Origin: Tolypeutes matacus
Taxonomy: Eukaryota; Chordata; Mammalia; Cingulata; Chlamyphoridae
Direction: 5' to 3'
DNA length: 64,000 nt
NCBI GenBank assembly: GCA_026826555.1
Contig: JAKSZT010020895.1
Coordinates: 2,962,766-3,026,765 of the forward strand
Made by a program: the position numbers and the translations under genes. The stretch's first letter is position 1, and every line of letters begins with the position of its first letter. Positions 36,801-48,480 of the stretch are shown here, in pieces. A model generated the notes under the pieces. The model made no database searches and had not been told where the DNA came from. It worked only from the letters and a program-made list of their open reading frames with translations.

Positions 36801-37652
36801 ATTGCATAATTTAAAATTGTAATAAAATTATCTGTAATGCATATATAGAATCATTTTAATATCATGAAATTAATATTGTTGATAGCCTTATTTGCTCTTC
36901 TCAGGGGAATATAGTTTTTTTAACTGAAAATATACTCTTTATTGGTGCTGAGGTACTTGTTAAATTGAGGGGCTATTGGAGGATATTACAACTCTAATTA
37001 TTTTCAACTGAAATATGTATATATTATAGTACAATAAATATTATTTTTTGGAGAAAAACGATGATTATTGATCAGCTTTTATCAGTGATATCATTATGTC
37101 ACATAGCAAATGATAAATGTCAACAAATATATCTTACCAGTTATGCATTCTAATAGGTTTTTTAAAAAATCTTTAAAATTTAAGTTTGTTATAAATACTT
37201 AAAATAGGCAGTGTCAGTTTTATATGGGTTTCCACCATGAGCAAACCCACATCAGTTGGGAAAGCACTGATTCACCAGACACAGCTGTTCCCTGCATGCT
37301 TCCCCTCCAAATAATGTCAAGTGTGAGGCTGAGTCTTCTCTATCATGTGGGGTCTCATTCCCTGTCACTATCCTCAGAGAAGGAGACCAGAAGTTCCTCA
37401 AACAAGACAGTGGGGCAGGACGCAGGCTAATGTGCGTGATGTTGGCTGGTGGGAGATAGGGACATCCACTTCCTCTGCTTTATTTTTCCACGTGCTGATA
37501 AGAAGTTAAGTCCTGGTATGTTACTGGGACACACTGCAGGGAAGGTGACAGAAATCAAACTTTGGAAAGAGCTTCCAATTCAGATCTCTTCTTGGTTGTG
37601 TGGAGAGGCATTGGGAGGTTCTCTCAAGTCCTTACAATTTTGATGCTGCTCA
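36801..37652. other. Intergenic DNA, nothing recognised
   Basis: AT-rich to 37200, then a more balanced stretch (37200-37640) with two overlapping open frames. They show no known domain and lie in no conserved context. I do not call a gene. Confidence 0.5.
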
Positions 37653-37664
37653 CTTTGGTGACTC

Positions 37665-39182
37665 TTTTTTTTTTTTTTTTTTTTAAATTTTTATTTTTAT
37701 TATTTTTATTATTTTTTTTTATTATTACTTTTTTATTATGGGTAAAAATCAAAATTCTCACATACATACAAACATTTGTAAAATGATATATAAATATATA
37801 TGCATATATGTGTATTTGCTTACAAAAATGTTATATATATATATTTTAAGAGGTGCTTAGATTACCTAAAATATTACACGGAACCCACTGGGATTCCCAT
37901 GTTGCCCACCTCCCACACCTCCCACCACATCCCACACAAACATCTCCCACAGTGTGACCCACCAACCTCAATGAACTTACTCATCCTGGAGCCTTGCCAC
38001 CAACCATAGACCACAGTTCACACTGTAGACCTCACTCTCTCCCACTCAGTTCTGAGTGGTGTGTGCTGATTTAAAATGGCCTACATCCATTGCCACAACA
38101 GTACTCAGGACAACCTCCAACTCCCAAAGAAGCCCCTGTATTTCAACTGCTCATCCCCTCCCTACCCCAAAACTGTCAAGTGGCCGCTGGCTCCACCTCA
38201 TTGTTATAATTTCTTGCATTGCTAGAATCACCATATGTGAACAAGAGAATACCATCAAGTCCACTCTAGTCCATAGTTCTTCCCCCAATTCTGAGGGGAC
38301 TGGGATGGTGATGTCCACTCCAACTCCAAGTGAGAGAGGGCTTATATCCCATGGATATGGTGGGTGGGATGATCCTGCCTGCAGATGCAGGCCCTCTCCA
38401 TTCCCTGGGATGGCCATTTCCCATCGTTGTCTCCTCACCAGGTGACTTGGATGAGTCCATTGAGCTGTAGGGTAGGAGTTGCAGCTCCACCTAGATTTCA
38501 TGCACACCTGGCACATAGGTAGGCGGGAGGCTCCAGTCTCTGGAAGTATACCTAAGAAACTCCAGCATCACATGTAGGTTTGAATAGAAGGGACTGGTGA
38601 ACCATGTGCAGGGAGGACTTATTTGAGTCTAATTCTGTCACTCTCAGGAGCACAGATTCCAAAATAGAACCCACTGATAAGGCATCAGTCTCTGGGGCTA
38701 TCCCCCCTTATATAAGACCAGTGTGTCTCTGGAGCTCTCAGGAACCCCACTGAGTGGGGTGATAGGCACTTAGATGTTCTATGAGCTCCTACTGAGGTGT
38801 GCGTAAGAGTTACCTCTGGGATGACCTCCCGACTCTCTTTGAAGTCTCTTAGCCACTTGAACTCATTTGTCTTTACCGTTTCCCCCTTTTATTCAAGGTC
38901 TTTTTCCAGTTGTGTTGCCAGTTGGCACTTGGGAAAAGTTTTCAATTAGCAATAATCGTGCCTCGGATAAACCTCATTGGCTATGATACTGCCACTGCAG
39001 AAAGCTGCCAGTTGGCATTTGGTATTAATCCCTCGTTGCCAGGGAGGCTCATCCCCGGGAGTCATGTCCCACGTTGGGGGGAAGGTAATGCAATCATATG
39101 CTGAGTTTGGCTTAGAGAGAGCCCACATTTGAGCAACAAGGAGGCTCTCAGGTGGCAACCCTTAGGCACCCCACAACTGCAG
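37665..39182 (-). mobile_element. 5'-truncated L1 (3' UTR only) with 14-bp target duplication
   Basis: Poly-T at 37665-37684 is the A-tail of a minus-strand insertion, and the 3' UTR follows to 39182. Perfect flanking direct repeats CTTTGGTGACTCTT lie at 37653-37666 and 39183-39196. The text is collinear with 7145-8600 and 9300-10742. It contains no coding region. Reading frames of up to 129 codons (38056-38445 and its antisense) are chance. A U4 snRNA fragment is inserted at 38931-39006. Confidence 0.93.
38931..39006 (-). pseudogene. RNU4: U4 snRNA pseudogene, 3' truncated
   Basis: On the minus strand it starts AGCTTTCTGCAGTGGCAGTA and continues through the stem I/II pairing region and the GAGGCACGATTATTGC block to CTTTTCCC. 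It matches the first roughly 76 bases of spliceosomal U4 with few changes, while the rest of U4 including the Sm site is missing. It sits between imperfect direct repeats TGCCAGTTGGCACTTGG (38916-38932) and TGCCAGTTGGCATTTGG (39006-39022). The other L1 3' UTR copies here have that site once. It is therefore a retrotransposed, 3'-truncated copy, inserted after the L1, and not a working snRNA gene. Confidence 0.93.
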
Positions 39183-39196
39183 CTTTGGTGACTCTT

Positions 39197-40026
39197 GAAC
39201 AAGTTCTGGTGTCGAACATCACTCTGCTTCTCTTCTTGACCTTTTCTTTGATCCTAATAAGCTTTTATTAGAAATGGAAATCCATTGTTTTAGTTTAAAT
39301 TAAATATATAGTTATATTTTTGCTCATTGCAAAATTGTATATCCTCAACAAACATTTTATATTAATATTCTACATCAGTTATACTCTTGATTAGGTTTCT
39401 TTTTCTAAATTTAGAGGCAGCAAAATTTCAAGACTTTAATTTTATTCCATTATCATACATAATACCAATTTATATAATTAAAGCAAGTTGCTAATAAAAA
39501 ATGTCTTATTAACTGGTTTTCTTTTGATGCATCCAATGACCCTGATGTTAAGCTGACATCACTGACACATTTGTAAACTTCTTCGGTTAATGGAGACAAT
39601 ATTTTTTTATCAATTACTGCTTCACAAATACTTTCATGCAGACACAGAGCAACTTCAAACTGAAAGCAAGGTGCACCTATTTAGATATATAAGTGTTAGA
39701 CATATGTGAAAAGACAAGTTTATAGAGAAATATGTAAATAAAATTTCAGGAGGCTTTCATGATTAAATTTTAATCTTTAGGGAGAATCTTCAGGAGATGA
39801 TCAATACTTTTAGAGAAGATGCTATTGGTTACATAGAATTTTTGTATCTTCAGGTTTTCATGTTTTAGTATGTCTCCATCATGGAAGATGATAAATGTGA
39901 GCAAAAATTGGTCAAGTTACACATTGCCATATTTTTGTGTGTGAAATTCAAATTCAATGTTGACTGTTCATTAATCATGAAGTTCTTTTTCATTCATTGC
40001 TGCTCAGAAGCTTAATAATAAAATAT
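39197..40026. other. Intergenic DNA, nothing recognised
   Basis: AT-rich with no gene, RNA or repeat that I can name. Confidence 0.5.
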
Positions 40027-40420
40027 ATTAAGAACTGTCATTGTTGTTGGGAATTTAATTGGTCCCCCTCACAAGAATTGGTCAGGTCCCATCCCTTGGT
40101 TCTATGGGTATGAACCCATTTGTAATAAGACCTTTGAAGATATTTAGTTAAAGTGTGTCCAAACTGAACCAGACTGCGCATTAAACCAATAAGTAAATTG
40201 GACAGGGAAAAAGAGTGCCTTGGGGAGTAGCCAGAAGATAGAAGTAAATGGGAACTGAATAAAAAAGGAGAAATTGTTACCATGTGCATTGCCATATGGC
40301 TGAAAAACATGGAACCTCAAAGATTGCCAGCCAATGGAAGATATTGATCCTAGAAGGAAGCAAGCCTTCTAGACATTCAGACTAGCCAATACATGATTCT
40401 TCTTAAGCCAAATCGTCATA
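40027..40420 (+). mobile_element. MLT1-like LTR, old
   Basis: It resembles MLT1-type MaLR LTRs in order: a GGAATTTAATTGGTCCCCCTC start, the GACCTTTGAAGATATTTAGTTAAAG block, the GGAACCTCAAAGATTGCCAGCCA block and the AAGCAAGCCTTCTAGA block. It is decayed, and its ends are not defined by a target duplication. Confidence 0.6.
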
Positions 40421-40774
40421 TGGTATTTGGTTTAGATGAGAAACCAAAACAAATGGTCACCATACATACAATCAAAAATAACAAAATGAAAAAACAAAAC
40501 AAAACAAAACAAAACAATCCTGTGCTAGGAATGTTCAGACTACTCTCATCTTCTATTTCTCACACAGGTTTCATTCACAACTAGCCTCTAATTTAAGAGT
40601 TCTCCACTGCCACAGCCATCAGGCCACTTGGAGATTTCATGTGTCTTGCAGGCCATTGCAAGGGATGGCAGAACTGACTGGTACTTCATGTGACCAGTGG
40701 GTACCACATTGTCTGATACTTCTCCTACTAATTTCACCCTCCAACTCCACATCTGAAAGAAGTTAGCTCCACCT
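40421..40774. other. Unclassified, possibly another LTR piece
   Basis: After a short AAAAC-type run (40495-40515) there is about 250 bp of less AT-rich sequence that reads like an LTR or DNA-transposon piece. I cannot name it. It ends at the left edge of duplication copy A. Confidence 0.35.
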
Positions 40775-41070
40775 ATCCACTTATGTACTGGTGCAACTAC
40801 AACTGAAAAGAATCATGAGAATAGTGACAGTTTGCTGATGATTGTCTTTCATATTTATCCCGTGTTTAATTGAAAAGGATGGTCATTAACTATGCATCAA
40901 AACTTACTTTGGGACAATATAAATGCAGAAGCTAGAAGTAAAAATTGTACAACTACCAAAACAAGCACTAGTAATTTTTAAACAATATTGCTTTTAAATG
41001 AAATCAGGGCAATAGGTATCAATCCAAACTATAACAGAAAATCAGCATTTATGGCCACCTTGGTTTATAC

Positions 41071-41144
41071 AGCAATGGTGAATGAAAAGAATAATTTTCA
41101 ATTGGAGAGGCAGCAAAGGGCATGTGGAAAAACAAATTAATGTG
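41071..41144 (+). repeat. Source arm of a perfect 74-bp inverted repeat
   Basis: The reverse complement of these 74 bases occurs without any mismatch at 43462-43535. In copy B the equivalent of this arm (about 52410-52482) is present but diverged, and the second arm is absent. This arm is therefore the original position. Confidence 0.95.
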
Positions 41145-43461
41145 AGGAAGAAAGGTATAGGAAAATAAGCCTCAAGAAAAAGAAGGTCAAACTTTTCTCT
41201 GGTTCTTAAGGTTAATATTGAAATAAATAACTCACTTGTGGAGAGTGGATTCATAATTCTTTCAGGACTGTCTTGGTAATTCTCAAATGTACCCTAGGTT
41301 TAAAAAGACAACAAAACTTTTCTTGTTCTTGAACAGTATCTTTATCATTTTAATAATGCAAACCACTATAGAATCAAATGAAATGGATTAGGCATGGCTG
41401 TACTAGGGCTGTTCTTAAAAATTAAATTTTTAATATGCTTCTTAGGTTATACTGTCTATGAAAAGTGTGACCAGATGTTGCTCAGATGTCTTTAAAAATT
41501 ATTGTTTAGATTGGGGAAAATGTGAGGACTAATTATTAAGCCTTATTCTTGAACTGGTTATTTCATAAATTATTCATAACCTTCAAGTCTAAGAGACAAT
41601 TGATCAAATTCTCCTTTATTTACTTTAAACTTCCAACAACTAAGAGTGATAAGGATTGAGGTGTTCAGAAAGGAATTTATTTACCACATGGTATAGAAGT
41701 ATTTCACTAAATTAAAAAGTACCCAGTGCACTGGATGTAATTAGAATTTTTATTTAGCTGTGAGGTTGCAAATTCAGAATGTGGGAATTCAATCACATAG
41801 AAAACACTCCATAGTTATGGTTAACTGAGTGAATGTTGAATGCATTAATAACAAATCAGTGAGTACAAATTTCTGACCTAATGTGATTACTACAATTTCA
41901 GCAATTTCATTCATCTATCATCAAATACTTGTTTAACTACTATTTTCTGGGTAATAACTGTCACAGAGAGCATGAGATCTCACCTGTGGTTATTGTAAGC
42001 TGATAACCTAGCTAAAGAGTCAAAATATGCACGTGTGGTGAATCTTATCAATTTTGTTGTCATTCAGACTACTGTATAAAAAGTGTGTAAGTAATAGTCA
42101 CTGAAGGAGCTAGGTGGTAACAAAAATATTTGATTTACAGTGCTTTATCTAATCTGTAGACTGATTACCTTTAGGGAGAAAATAGAGCATGAAAAGAGAT
42201 GGAATTAATGTCTAGTTATCACAGAAATGGCGTTTATAGGATCTACAAGAGATTGTCATCCATTTCCTTCTTCAAAATTAGCAGGCTTCAAGAAGTAAAA
42301 GTGATTACTTAACAATTCATCCTATCAGTTTTATGGATTCTAATTGTCATATGTTTTCTTTTTATTGGGAGTTCTTACAGCCTGCCATTTGTCTGTACCC
42401 TCATATCACAAGGCCACACACAAATTGTTTGACTTTGAACACATTATTTAAATGCCCTCTGTCTGAGCTTTCCATTTTTTAAATGTGGAGCTTGATAATT
42501 AATTCTATGTAACATAAATAAGTAAGAGGATTTTTAATAGTAAATTGCTTTTGTTTTTATATAATGAGTTAACAAATCTCATTGCTCATTGGAAGTATTT
42601 TCATCTTTAGTATACAGATGAAATGTCACTCACTTTTCATGAGATAAAATTCAAGTAATTAAAGGAAGTTATGTTCCCAGCCCTTTCCTCAACATGAACC
42701 TATCACTTTCAGGCTATACCATTTTCTTTTTTGAATAACACTTCTCTTTATATGCTTTATATACACATTCCTATAGACATGTTCTCTTATGCCTTATCTT
42801 ATTTTTTGTAATTAACTTCAAAGGGAAGATCATCAGTGTGGAGATCTAGTATATATTTACATATAAAGAAATATTTTATCTTTTTAACCTATATTTCTAT
42901 CACTGCACTGAATGGCAGCAATTGTCAGTATGTTAGACAAACACTATAGCTACCTCTAGTTACTTTGTAGGCAATTAAAATGGCATGGGATTTGAATGGC
43001 AAGTGCACTATAGTTAAAAAGTAATCAGCAGTGAGTTATTGAAAAATGGCTAAAGAACATTTTGAGCAAAGTTATAAAGTACAAAGTCAGGGGTAAATGT
43101 GGTGTTTTATTTGGAAATACTTTGAGGCAATAGACTATCCAGTCTAAAAGGAGGATTCACAAGGATGAGTTCCAGGAAAAAGTGGGAAGAAAATGGACTG
43201 ATTATAGATTTAATGTGAAAAGCATGGAAGAGGATTTTAATGACATCAGGGGTTATCACAGTTTTAAAAGAAACAATGTATTACACCTGAGAAAAGTGTC
43301 ATTCTTGAAATATTCTTTAGAAAGATGGTTCTAAGTAGCAGGAAATGGATAATTTGAATTACAAGTATAACTGTAATAATATCATGGGAAAATAAGAAAA
43401 TAAAAAGAAATGTCACCCCAAACCAGAAGTTTTAACAGACTATTTTGAAAATGTGTTTGTA

Positions 43462-43535
43462 CACATTAATTTGTTTTTCCACATGCCCTTTGCTGCCTCT
43501 CCAATTGAAAATTATTCTTTTCATTCACCATTGCT
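43462..43535 (-). repeat. Inverted 74-bp insertion copied from 41071-41144
   Basis: It is identical to the reverse complement of 41071-41144. Compared with copy B (around 57766-57790) it replaces about 20 bp between ...TTTTGAAA and ATTGCTTTAAAAAT. The right end shares ATTGCT with the target. It lies about 70-80 bp from the junction where the receptor gene is missing. Confidence 0.93.
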
Positions 43536-45439
43536 TTAAAAATATTTACAGACTATACAGTGAAATAGATAAGTCACTAAACATCTTTCCTATTTGGTTT
43601 CAATTCACATGTTCACTTTCTATATTCTTGAAATTATAATTCTCTGCACTTATGTTACAGAGTTGAATTCTTCTTGCATATCTATGTGTTCCATATTTTC
43701 CAAGAGTCACATTTTCAAATATGATTTACTACTGCCTCACAATAATCCCATTGGTTGGTTCAAAACAACTGTTGATTCAGAAAACTATGCATTGTTTACT
43801 CCTGGTTTTCACTATTCTATATTTACTTTTATCAAACAACAAATCTTGGAGGGGAGCAACTACCCTTAATTCAGATATAGTTGTGCAAATGATTTAAGGG
43901 TGAAAACAATTTGAAAACATATTTGTAGGTTATATATAATTAGTTTTAAAGCATTGTTAAACTCTACTAAAAATATATCATAAATTGTATATTGCAAACA
44001 AATTTTTAATTCACTCATTTCTTTTCATGATTTTATTCTATAAATGAAAATTACTTTTTAGAGCTAATACATATTATACCTATTCTTTGGTACTCAAGAA
44101 AGTTAATCTATGATTTATTTAATGGAAAAGTCATCATCAAGTGGCTTCCTTAGATTTTATACAACTGATCTTTAATAGTTCACTTCAAATTTTTTCAGCT
44201 CACAGAAAATGGTGACCACACGTTGGTGGATTCTTCCCTTTTTTTTCTTGTGATTTAGATAGGTGTGCTAGTTCAAAGAAGTATACATATTCACTTCAAA
44301 GCAACAGATAAAGCTGTGTAAATATTTTAAGAAGTAAATCAATGCTAAAATATTTATAGATTCAATCTTTAAGAAGAAATGTTAAGAATTTCACTTATGA
44401 CTCTGTTCCTCTATTAGGCAACCATGAAATGCGTTATTAAAATAGTTTTCTGTTTTACTTGCCAAAATTCTGTAATAATTGCCTCTGTATATTTTGAAAA
44501 ATATAGCCAAAATTTTATGATATATAGACAAATTATCTATATAACATTCTTTTTATTGTTTAGTTTTTTTTTTATTATAAAAACAGATTCATTTATGGAG
44601 TGAATGATAAATATAAAGCCTTGGTGATTGCTTTGCTTTTATTCTTAAGGATGCCACTTTGACCCAAATTTATTTCAACTCCAAGCTCCTTATTTACATA
44701 CTAACTTATAACAATATCCTTGGTTTGGAGATTTCAAATCATGCCTGTTTTTCTGCATCCATTGTTTTTCATCCATTGCCACTGATAGTATGATTCTCCC
44801 ACCAGAAATCAATATTCCTAAACTCTAAAAGCAATCTCATTTAAAATCCAGAAATTTGTTTCACATACAGTGAACTAATACATGCTATATTTGAAAAAAG
44901 GTACTTCAAAATCTTATTTACTCCTAAATCAAATCAATCTTACCAAGGAAAAATATATTTTTGCTAATACTGCAAAAATATACAGACTTGATTTTTCCAT
45001 TTCTAAGAGCTTAATTTATATGTAATCAGAGAGAAATGAAATTGATCTCTGGGGAATAACTCATAGAATGGTACTAATTAAAGATCATTATTAGTCATTT
45101 CTCCTTTTCCTTAAAGGACATAGCCCAGGGAATCAGCTAATACAAAGTCAAAAATAATTAAATAAGCTCAAAGTACTGTATCCAATGACCAAACCAAATA
45201 CAAAGATAACTATTATTAACAATTTATCTTTTCATTATTTTTTTCTATAAATGTTATTTGTTTAAAAAATTGGAATTATATGCTATTTAAAGTAATGGAC
45301 CCTACAGTTTTAGTTCCCATTACATCATACACATTTTCATACTTTTATATAAACATCAAAATTATTGATATTTACATTGTATTCCATTTCATAATTATTT
45401 CCATATTTCCTTAAATCAGGGCATTTGGATTGTTTTGTA

Positions 45440-45665
45440 AAAGCAATGTCATGTAGTAGTTAAAGATTATTAGTTCTGGAGTTCATCATCCTCCACAGAA
45501 TCCATGATCGATCATTGCTTAGCTGTGTAAACTTGATCAAATTTTTAACCTTCCTGGGATTTTTTTTCTTTTTTCAATATAGGGCTAAAACAGTGCTTCA
45601 GTTTTTTTTTCATGTGAGCATTAAATAAGTCATGCAAAACACTTATTCATGTGCCTTAATTTAAG
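45440..45665 (+). repeat. MIR SINE (copy A)
   Basis: The order is that of MIR: ATGTAGTAGTTAAAGA start, TAGCTGTGTAAACTTGATCAA core, CTTCCTGGGA, ATAGGGCTAAAACAG, and GAGCATTAAATAAGTCATGCA. Its counterpart in copy B (59868-60280) is interrupted by a DAS SINE. Confidence 0.8.
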
Positions 45666-46015
45666 AAATGTTTGTACCTATTGGTTTTAATTGATATAAA
45701 CTGTATAAAAGCATTTTACTGTTTTTATAAACAAATTATAAATGTTTCTGGGAATGTTTTTCTGCATTCCATATTATTCACATATTGAATTAAACCCAAT
45801 GAAATTGCATATATTTATTAGCTTTAAGTAACTATAAATTATCTTGTGTAAGTCAAACTTTAAGCTATTGCCTCTAATTTATAATAGTATTATATGGTAG
45901 TTTCAAGGATTAAAATATTTAATTAAATGTAAAAACTTAGATCAACTTGCACTTATTAAAGTATCATTAAAAGTTATCTATTATTTTGTTACTATTATCC
46001 CATTATAAATGTTCC

Positions 46016-46515
46016 TGTTTTAGTTTGCTAAAAGCTGTTGGGAGCAATATACCAGAAATAGGTTGGCTTTCATAATGGGAGTTTATTAGGTTAAAAGTGA
46101 AAAATTCTGAAGCCATGGAAGTGTATAAATAAAGGCATCACAAAGAGATGCTCTCTCATGAAGTTGCAGCTGTGAGTGATTAAGCACAAGGCAAGGCAGC
46201 ATGACTGTCGCCCTTTCTCTCTCCTTTTCTTCAGGCCTAGTTCAGCCTTAGGTTGCTCTGTCTGTGGCTTTTCTCTGTGCTTGTGGGTTCCTTCTCTCCA
46301 TTTCTGTGGCTTTCTTTTGGTGTGTCTCTGCATGCTTCTCCCATTTATAAAGGACCCCAATAAAAGGATTAAGATCCACCATCACTGAGTCATGCCCTAC
46401 TGAAGTAATCTAATCAAAAGGAAGAGCCCTTAATCTTGTTTTATCTAATCCAATCTGATCTAACCCAAGAGCCCTATCTACAATAGGTTTATAAGCAGAG
46501 GAATGGATTAGCTCT
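46016..46515 (-). mobile_element. MaLR-like LTR, 5' truncated
   Basis: On the plus strand it begins TGTTTTAGTTTGCTAAAAGC, the reverse complement of an LTR 3' end, like the start of 974-1544. The far end (GGTTTATAAGCAGAGGAATGG) corresponds to the internal part of related LTRs near 6050, and then L1 sequence starts. The 5' part of the LTR was thus lost at the junction with the L1. It marks the right edge of duplication copy A. Confidence 0.65.
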
Positions 46516-46952
46516 AAGGTTTCAGGGCTCAACTGGAATATGAAAATTCAAAGACTTAAATCTCTGAAAAATATACATAACAGATAAATTGAAAATTATA
46601 AGTTCAAATAAAAGGAATAGAAGAATCATGGTAAGAGAATTATAAATGAGTATAACTGTTATATTAGGGAAATAGATTTTCTTATGTTCCTAGATACGGC
46701 CCCCTGAGGGTGTGTTGATACCATGGGGACATGTGGCTTGCCGATGGGTCTGAAATGATATCTCATTGTAGCATTGATTTGAATTTCTCTAATATATAGT
46801 GATGTTGAACATCTTTTCAGGTGTTTTTTAGCGATTTGTATTTCCTCTTTGGAAAAATGTCTCTTCAAGTCTTTTGTCCAATTTTAATTGGATTGTTTGT
46901 CTTTTTATTGTTTAAGTTGTAGGATTCATATATATATATGTAAATATATAGG

Positions 46953-46990
<38 letters not shown>

Positions 46991-47846
46991 TATTAGTCTT
47001 TTATCAGATTTGTGACTTCCAAATATTTTCTCCATTGAGTAGGCTGCCTTTTCATTTTCTTGACAAACTCATTTGAAATGCAATTGTTTTTAATTTTGAG
47101 GTTATAGTCATCAATTTTTTCTTTTGTTTTTCATACAATGGGTATAATGTTTATGAAATCATTTCTTACTGAAAGATCTTGTAGATGCTTCCTTATATTT
47201 TCTTCTAGGAGTTTTTATGATCCTGTCTCTTACATTTTGATTTTTAATAAACCTTGAGTTAATTTTTGTATAAGTCATGAAATAAGAATCTTCTTGCATT
47301 CTTTTGAATATGGATATCCATTTCTCCCAGCACCATTTGTTGAAGAGACTATTCTGTCACAGCTGAGTGGACATGGCAGCCTCCTCAAATGTCAGTTGGC
47401 CAGAAATGTGCAATTCTAATTTTGAACTCTTAATTAGATTCCATTGGTCAATATGCCTATGTATGTGCCAATACCATGCAGTTTTGACCACTGTAGCTTT
47501 GCAATATACTTAAAGTCTGGTACCATGATTCCTCCAACTTTGTTCTTCTGTTTCAAAATGTTTTGGTCTATTCAGAGCTTCTTACCCTTCCAAATAAATT
47601 TGATAACTGGCTTTTCAATTTTTCCAAAAAAGGTGTTGGAATTTTTATAAGGATTGTTTTGACTCTGAAAATCAATTTGGCTAGAGTTGACATCTTAATG
47701 ATATTTAGTCTTCCAATGCATGAGCATGGAATGTCTTTCCATTTATTTAGGTCTTCTTTGGTTTCTTTTAGCATTAGTGTACACTTTTCTGTGTGCAAGT
47801 CCTTTACATTCTTAATTAAATCTAATCTTAGAAATTTAGACCCAAG
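46516..47846 (-). mobile_element. L1 fragment, main segment of a 5'-inverted element
   Basis: Minus-strand L1 runs from the middle of the 3' UTR (46516-46660, matching 7670-7830) into ORF2, up to a point equivalent to about 13365 of the other minus-strand L1. Several familiar ORF2 landmarks occur: TGAAATGATATCTCATTGTAG, the GTTGAAGAGACTATTCTGTC block and CATGCAGTTTTGACCACTG. The true 3' end is missing. A TA repeat (46925-46986) has expanded inside it. Confidence 0.75.
46925..46986. repeat. (TA)n microsatellite in L1
   Basis: Two TA-rich runs are separated by TGTAAATATATAGGATT, and the second has about 14 TA units. Confidence 0.9.
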
Positions 47847-48480
47847 GACATAAATCGGTTGCAAGATAAGATTAGAAAGTGATTTTCCACACAAAAAGAG
47901 TAGGGTAGCCATACTAATATTGGACTCTAAATATTAATAAAAGGGGCAATGTACCCAGAAGAAAGAAAAATCATAAATATTTATGCACTGAACCAGGGTG
48001 TCCCAAAATACATGAGGCAAACATTGGCCAAACTGAAGGGAGAAATGGATGCCTCTACAATGAATGAGGACTTCAATATAATACTCTCAGCAATAGAAAG
48101 AAGACATAGAAAGATTATCAATAAAGAAACAGAGATCTTGAATAATGCAATAAAGGAACTAGACCTGACAGACATAAAGAACGCTGTACCCCAAAAAAGC
48201 AAGATATAATTTCTTCTTGAGTACTCATGATCATTCTCTACGACAGAACACAGTAGGTCATAGAACAAGTCTCAGTTAATTTAGAAAGATTGAAACTATA
48301 TAAAGCACTTTCTCTGACTACAAGGGAATGAAGCTGAAAATAAAGAATGTGCGGATATATCACAGATATACAGAAGTTAAACAAACACACTCTTATAACA
48401 TGAGTGGGTCAAGGAGGAAATTGGAAGAGGAATTGGTAAATATCTCAAGATAAGTGAAAATGAGAATACAACATCAAAAT
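47847..48480 (+). mobile_element. L1 fragment, inverted 5' segment
   Basis: Immediately after the minus-strand L1 the text switches to plus-strand ORF2 endonuclease sequence. Visible peptides include ERKIINIYALNQGVPKYMRQTL and NKETEILNNAIKEL, equivalent to 15394-15050 of the reverse L1. This segment is more 5' in L1 than the neighbouring one and is in the opposite orientation, which is the classic 5'-inversion (twin-priming) layout. Confidence 0.75.

Larger units (their letters stand above)
40775..46015. repeat. Segmental duplication, copy A (lacks the receptor gene)
   Basis: This segment is collinear with 52092-60655 in the same orientation. Matching pairs include 40821 with 52141 (AATAGTGAYAGTTTGCT), 41700 with 53030 (AAGTATTTCACTAAATTAAA), 43409 with 57735 (TCACCCCA), 44720 with 59060 (CCTTGGTTTGGAGATTTCAA) and 45480 with 59920. 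The copies differ by many substitutions and small indels, so the duplication is old. Copy A jumps at about 43385-43392 from sequence matching 54830 to sequence matching 57713. It therefore lacks the 2.9-kb block with the OR gene. It also lacks the SINEs present in copy B. Copy A holds no gene. Confidence 0.85.

Noticed and set aside
38056..38516. Overlapping open frames of 121-129 codons on both strands
   Set aside because: They lie in an L1 3' UTR fragment whose other copies do not keep the frames open.
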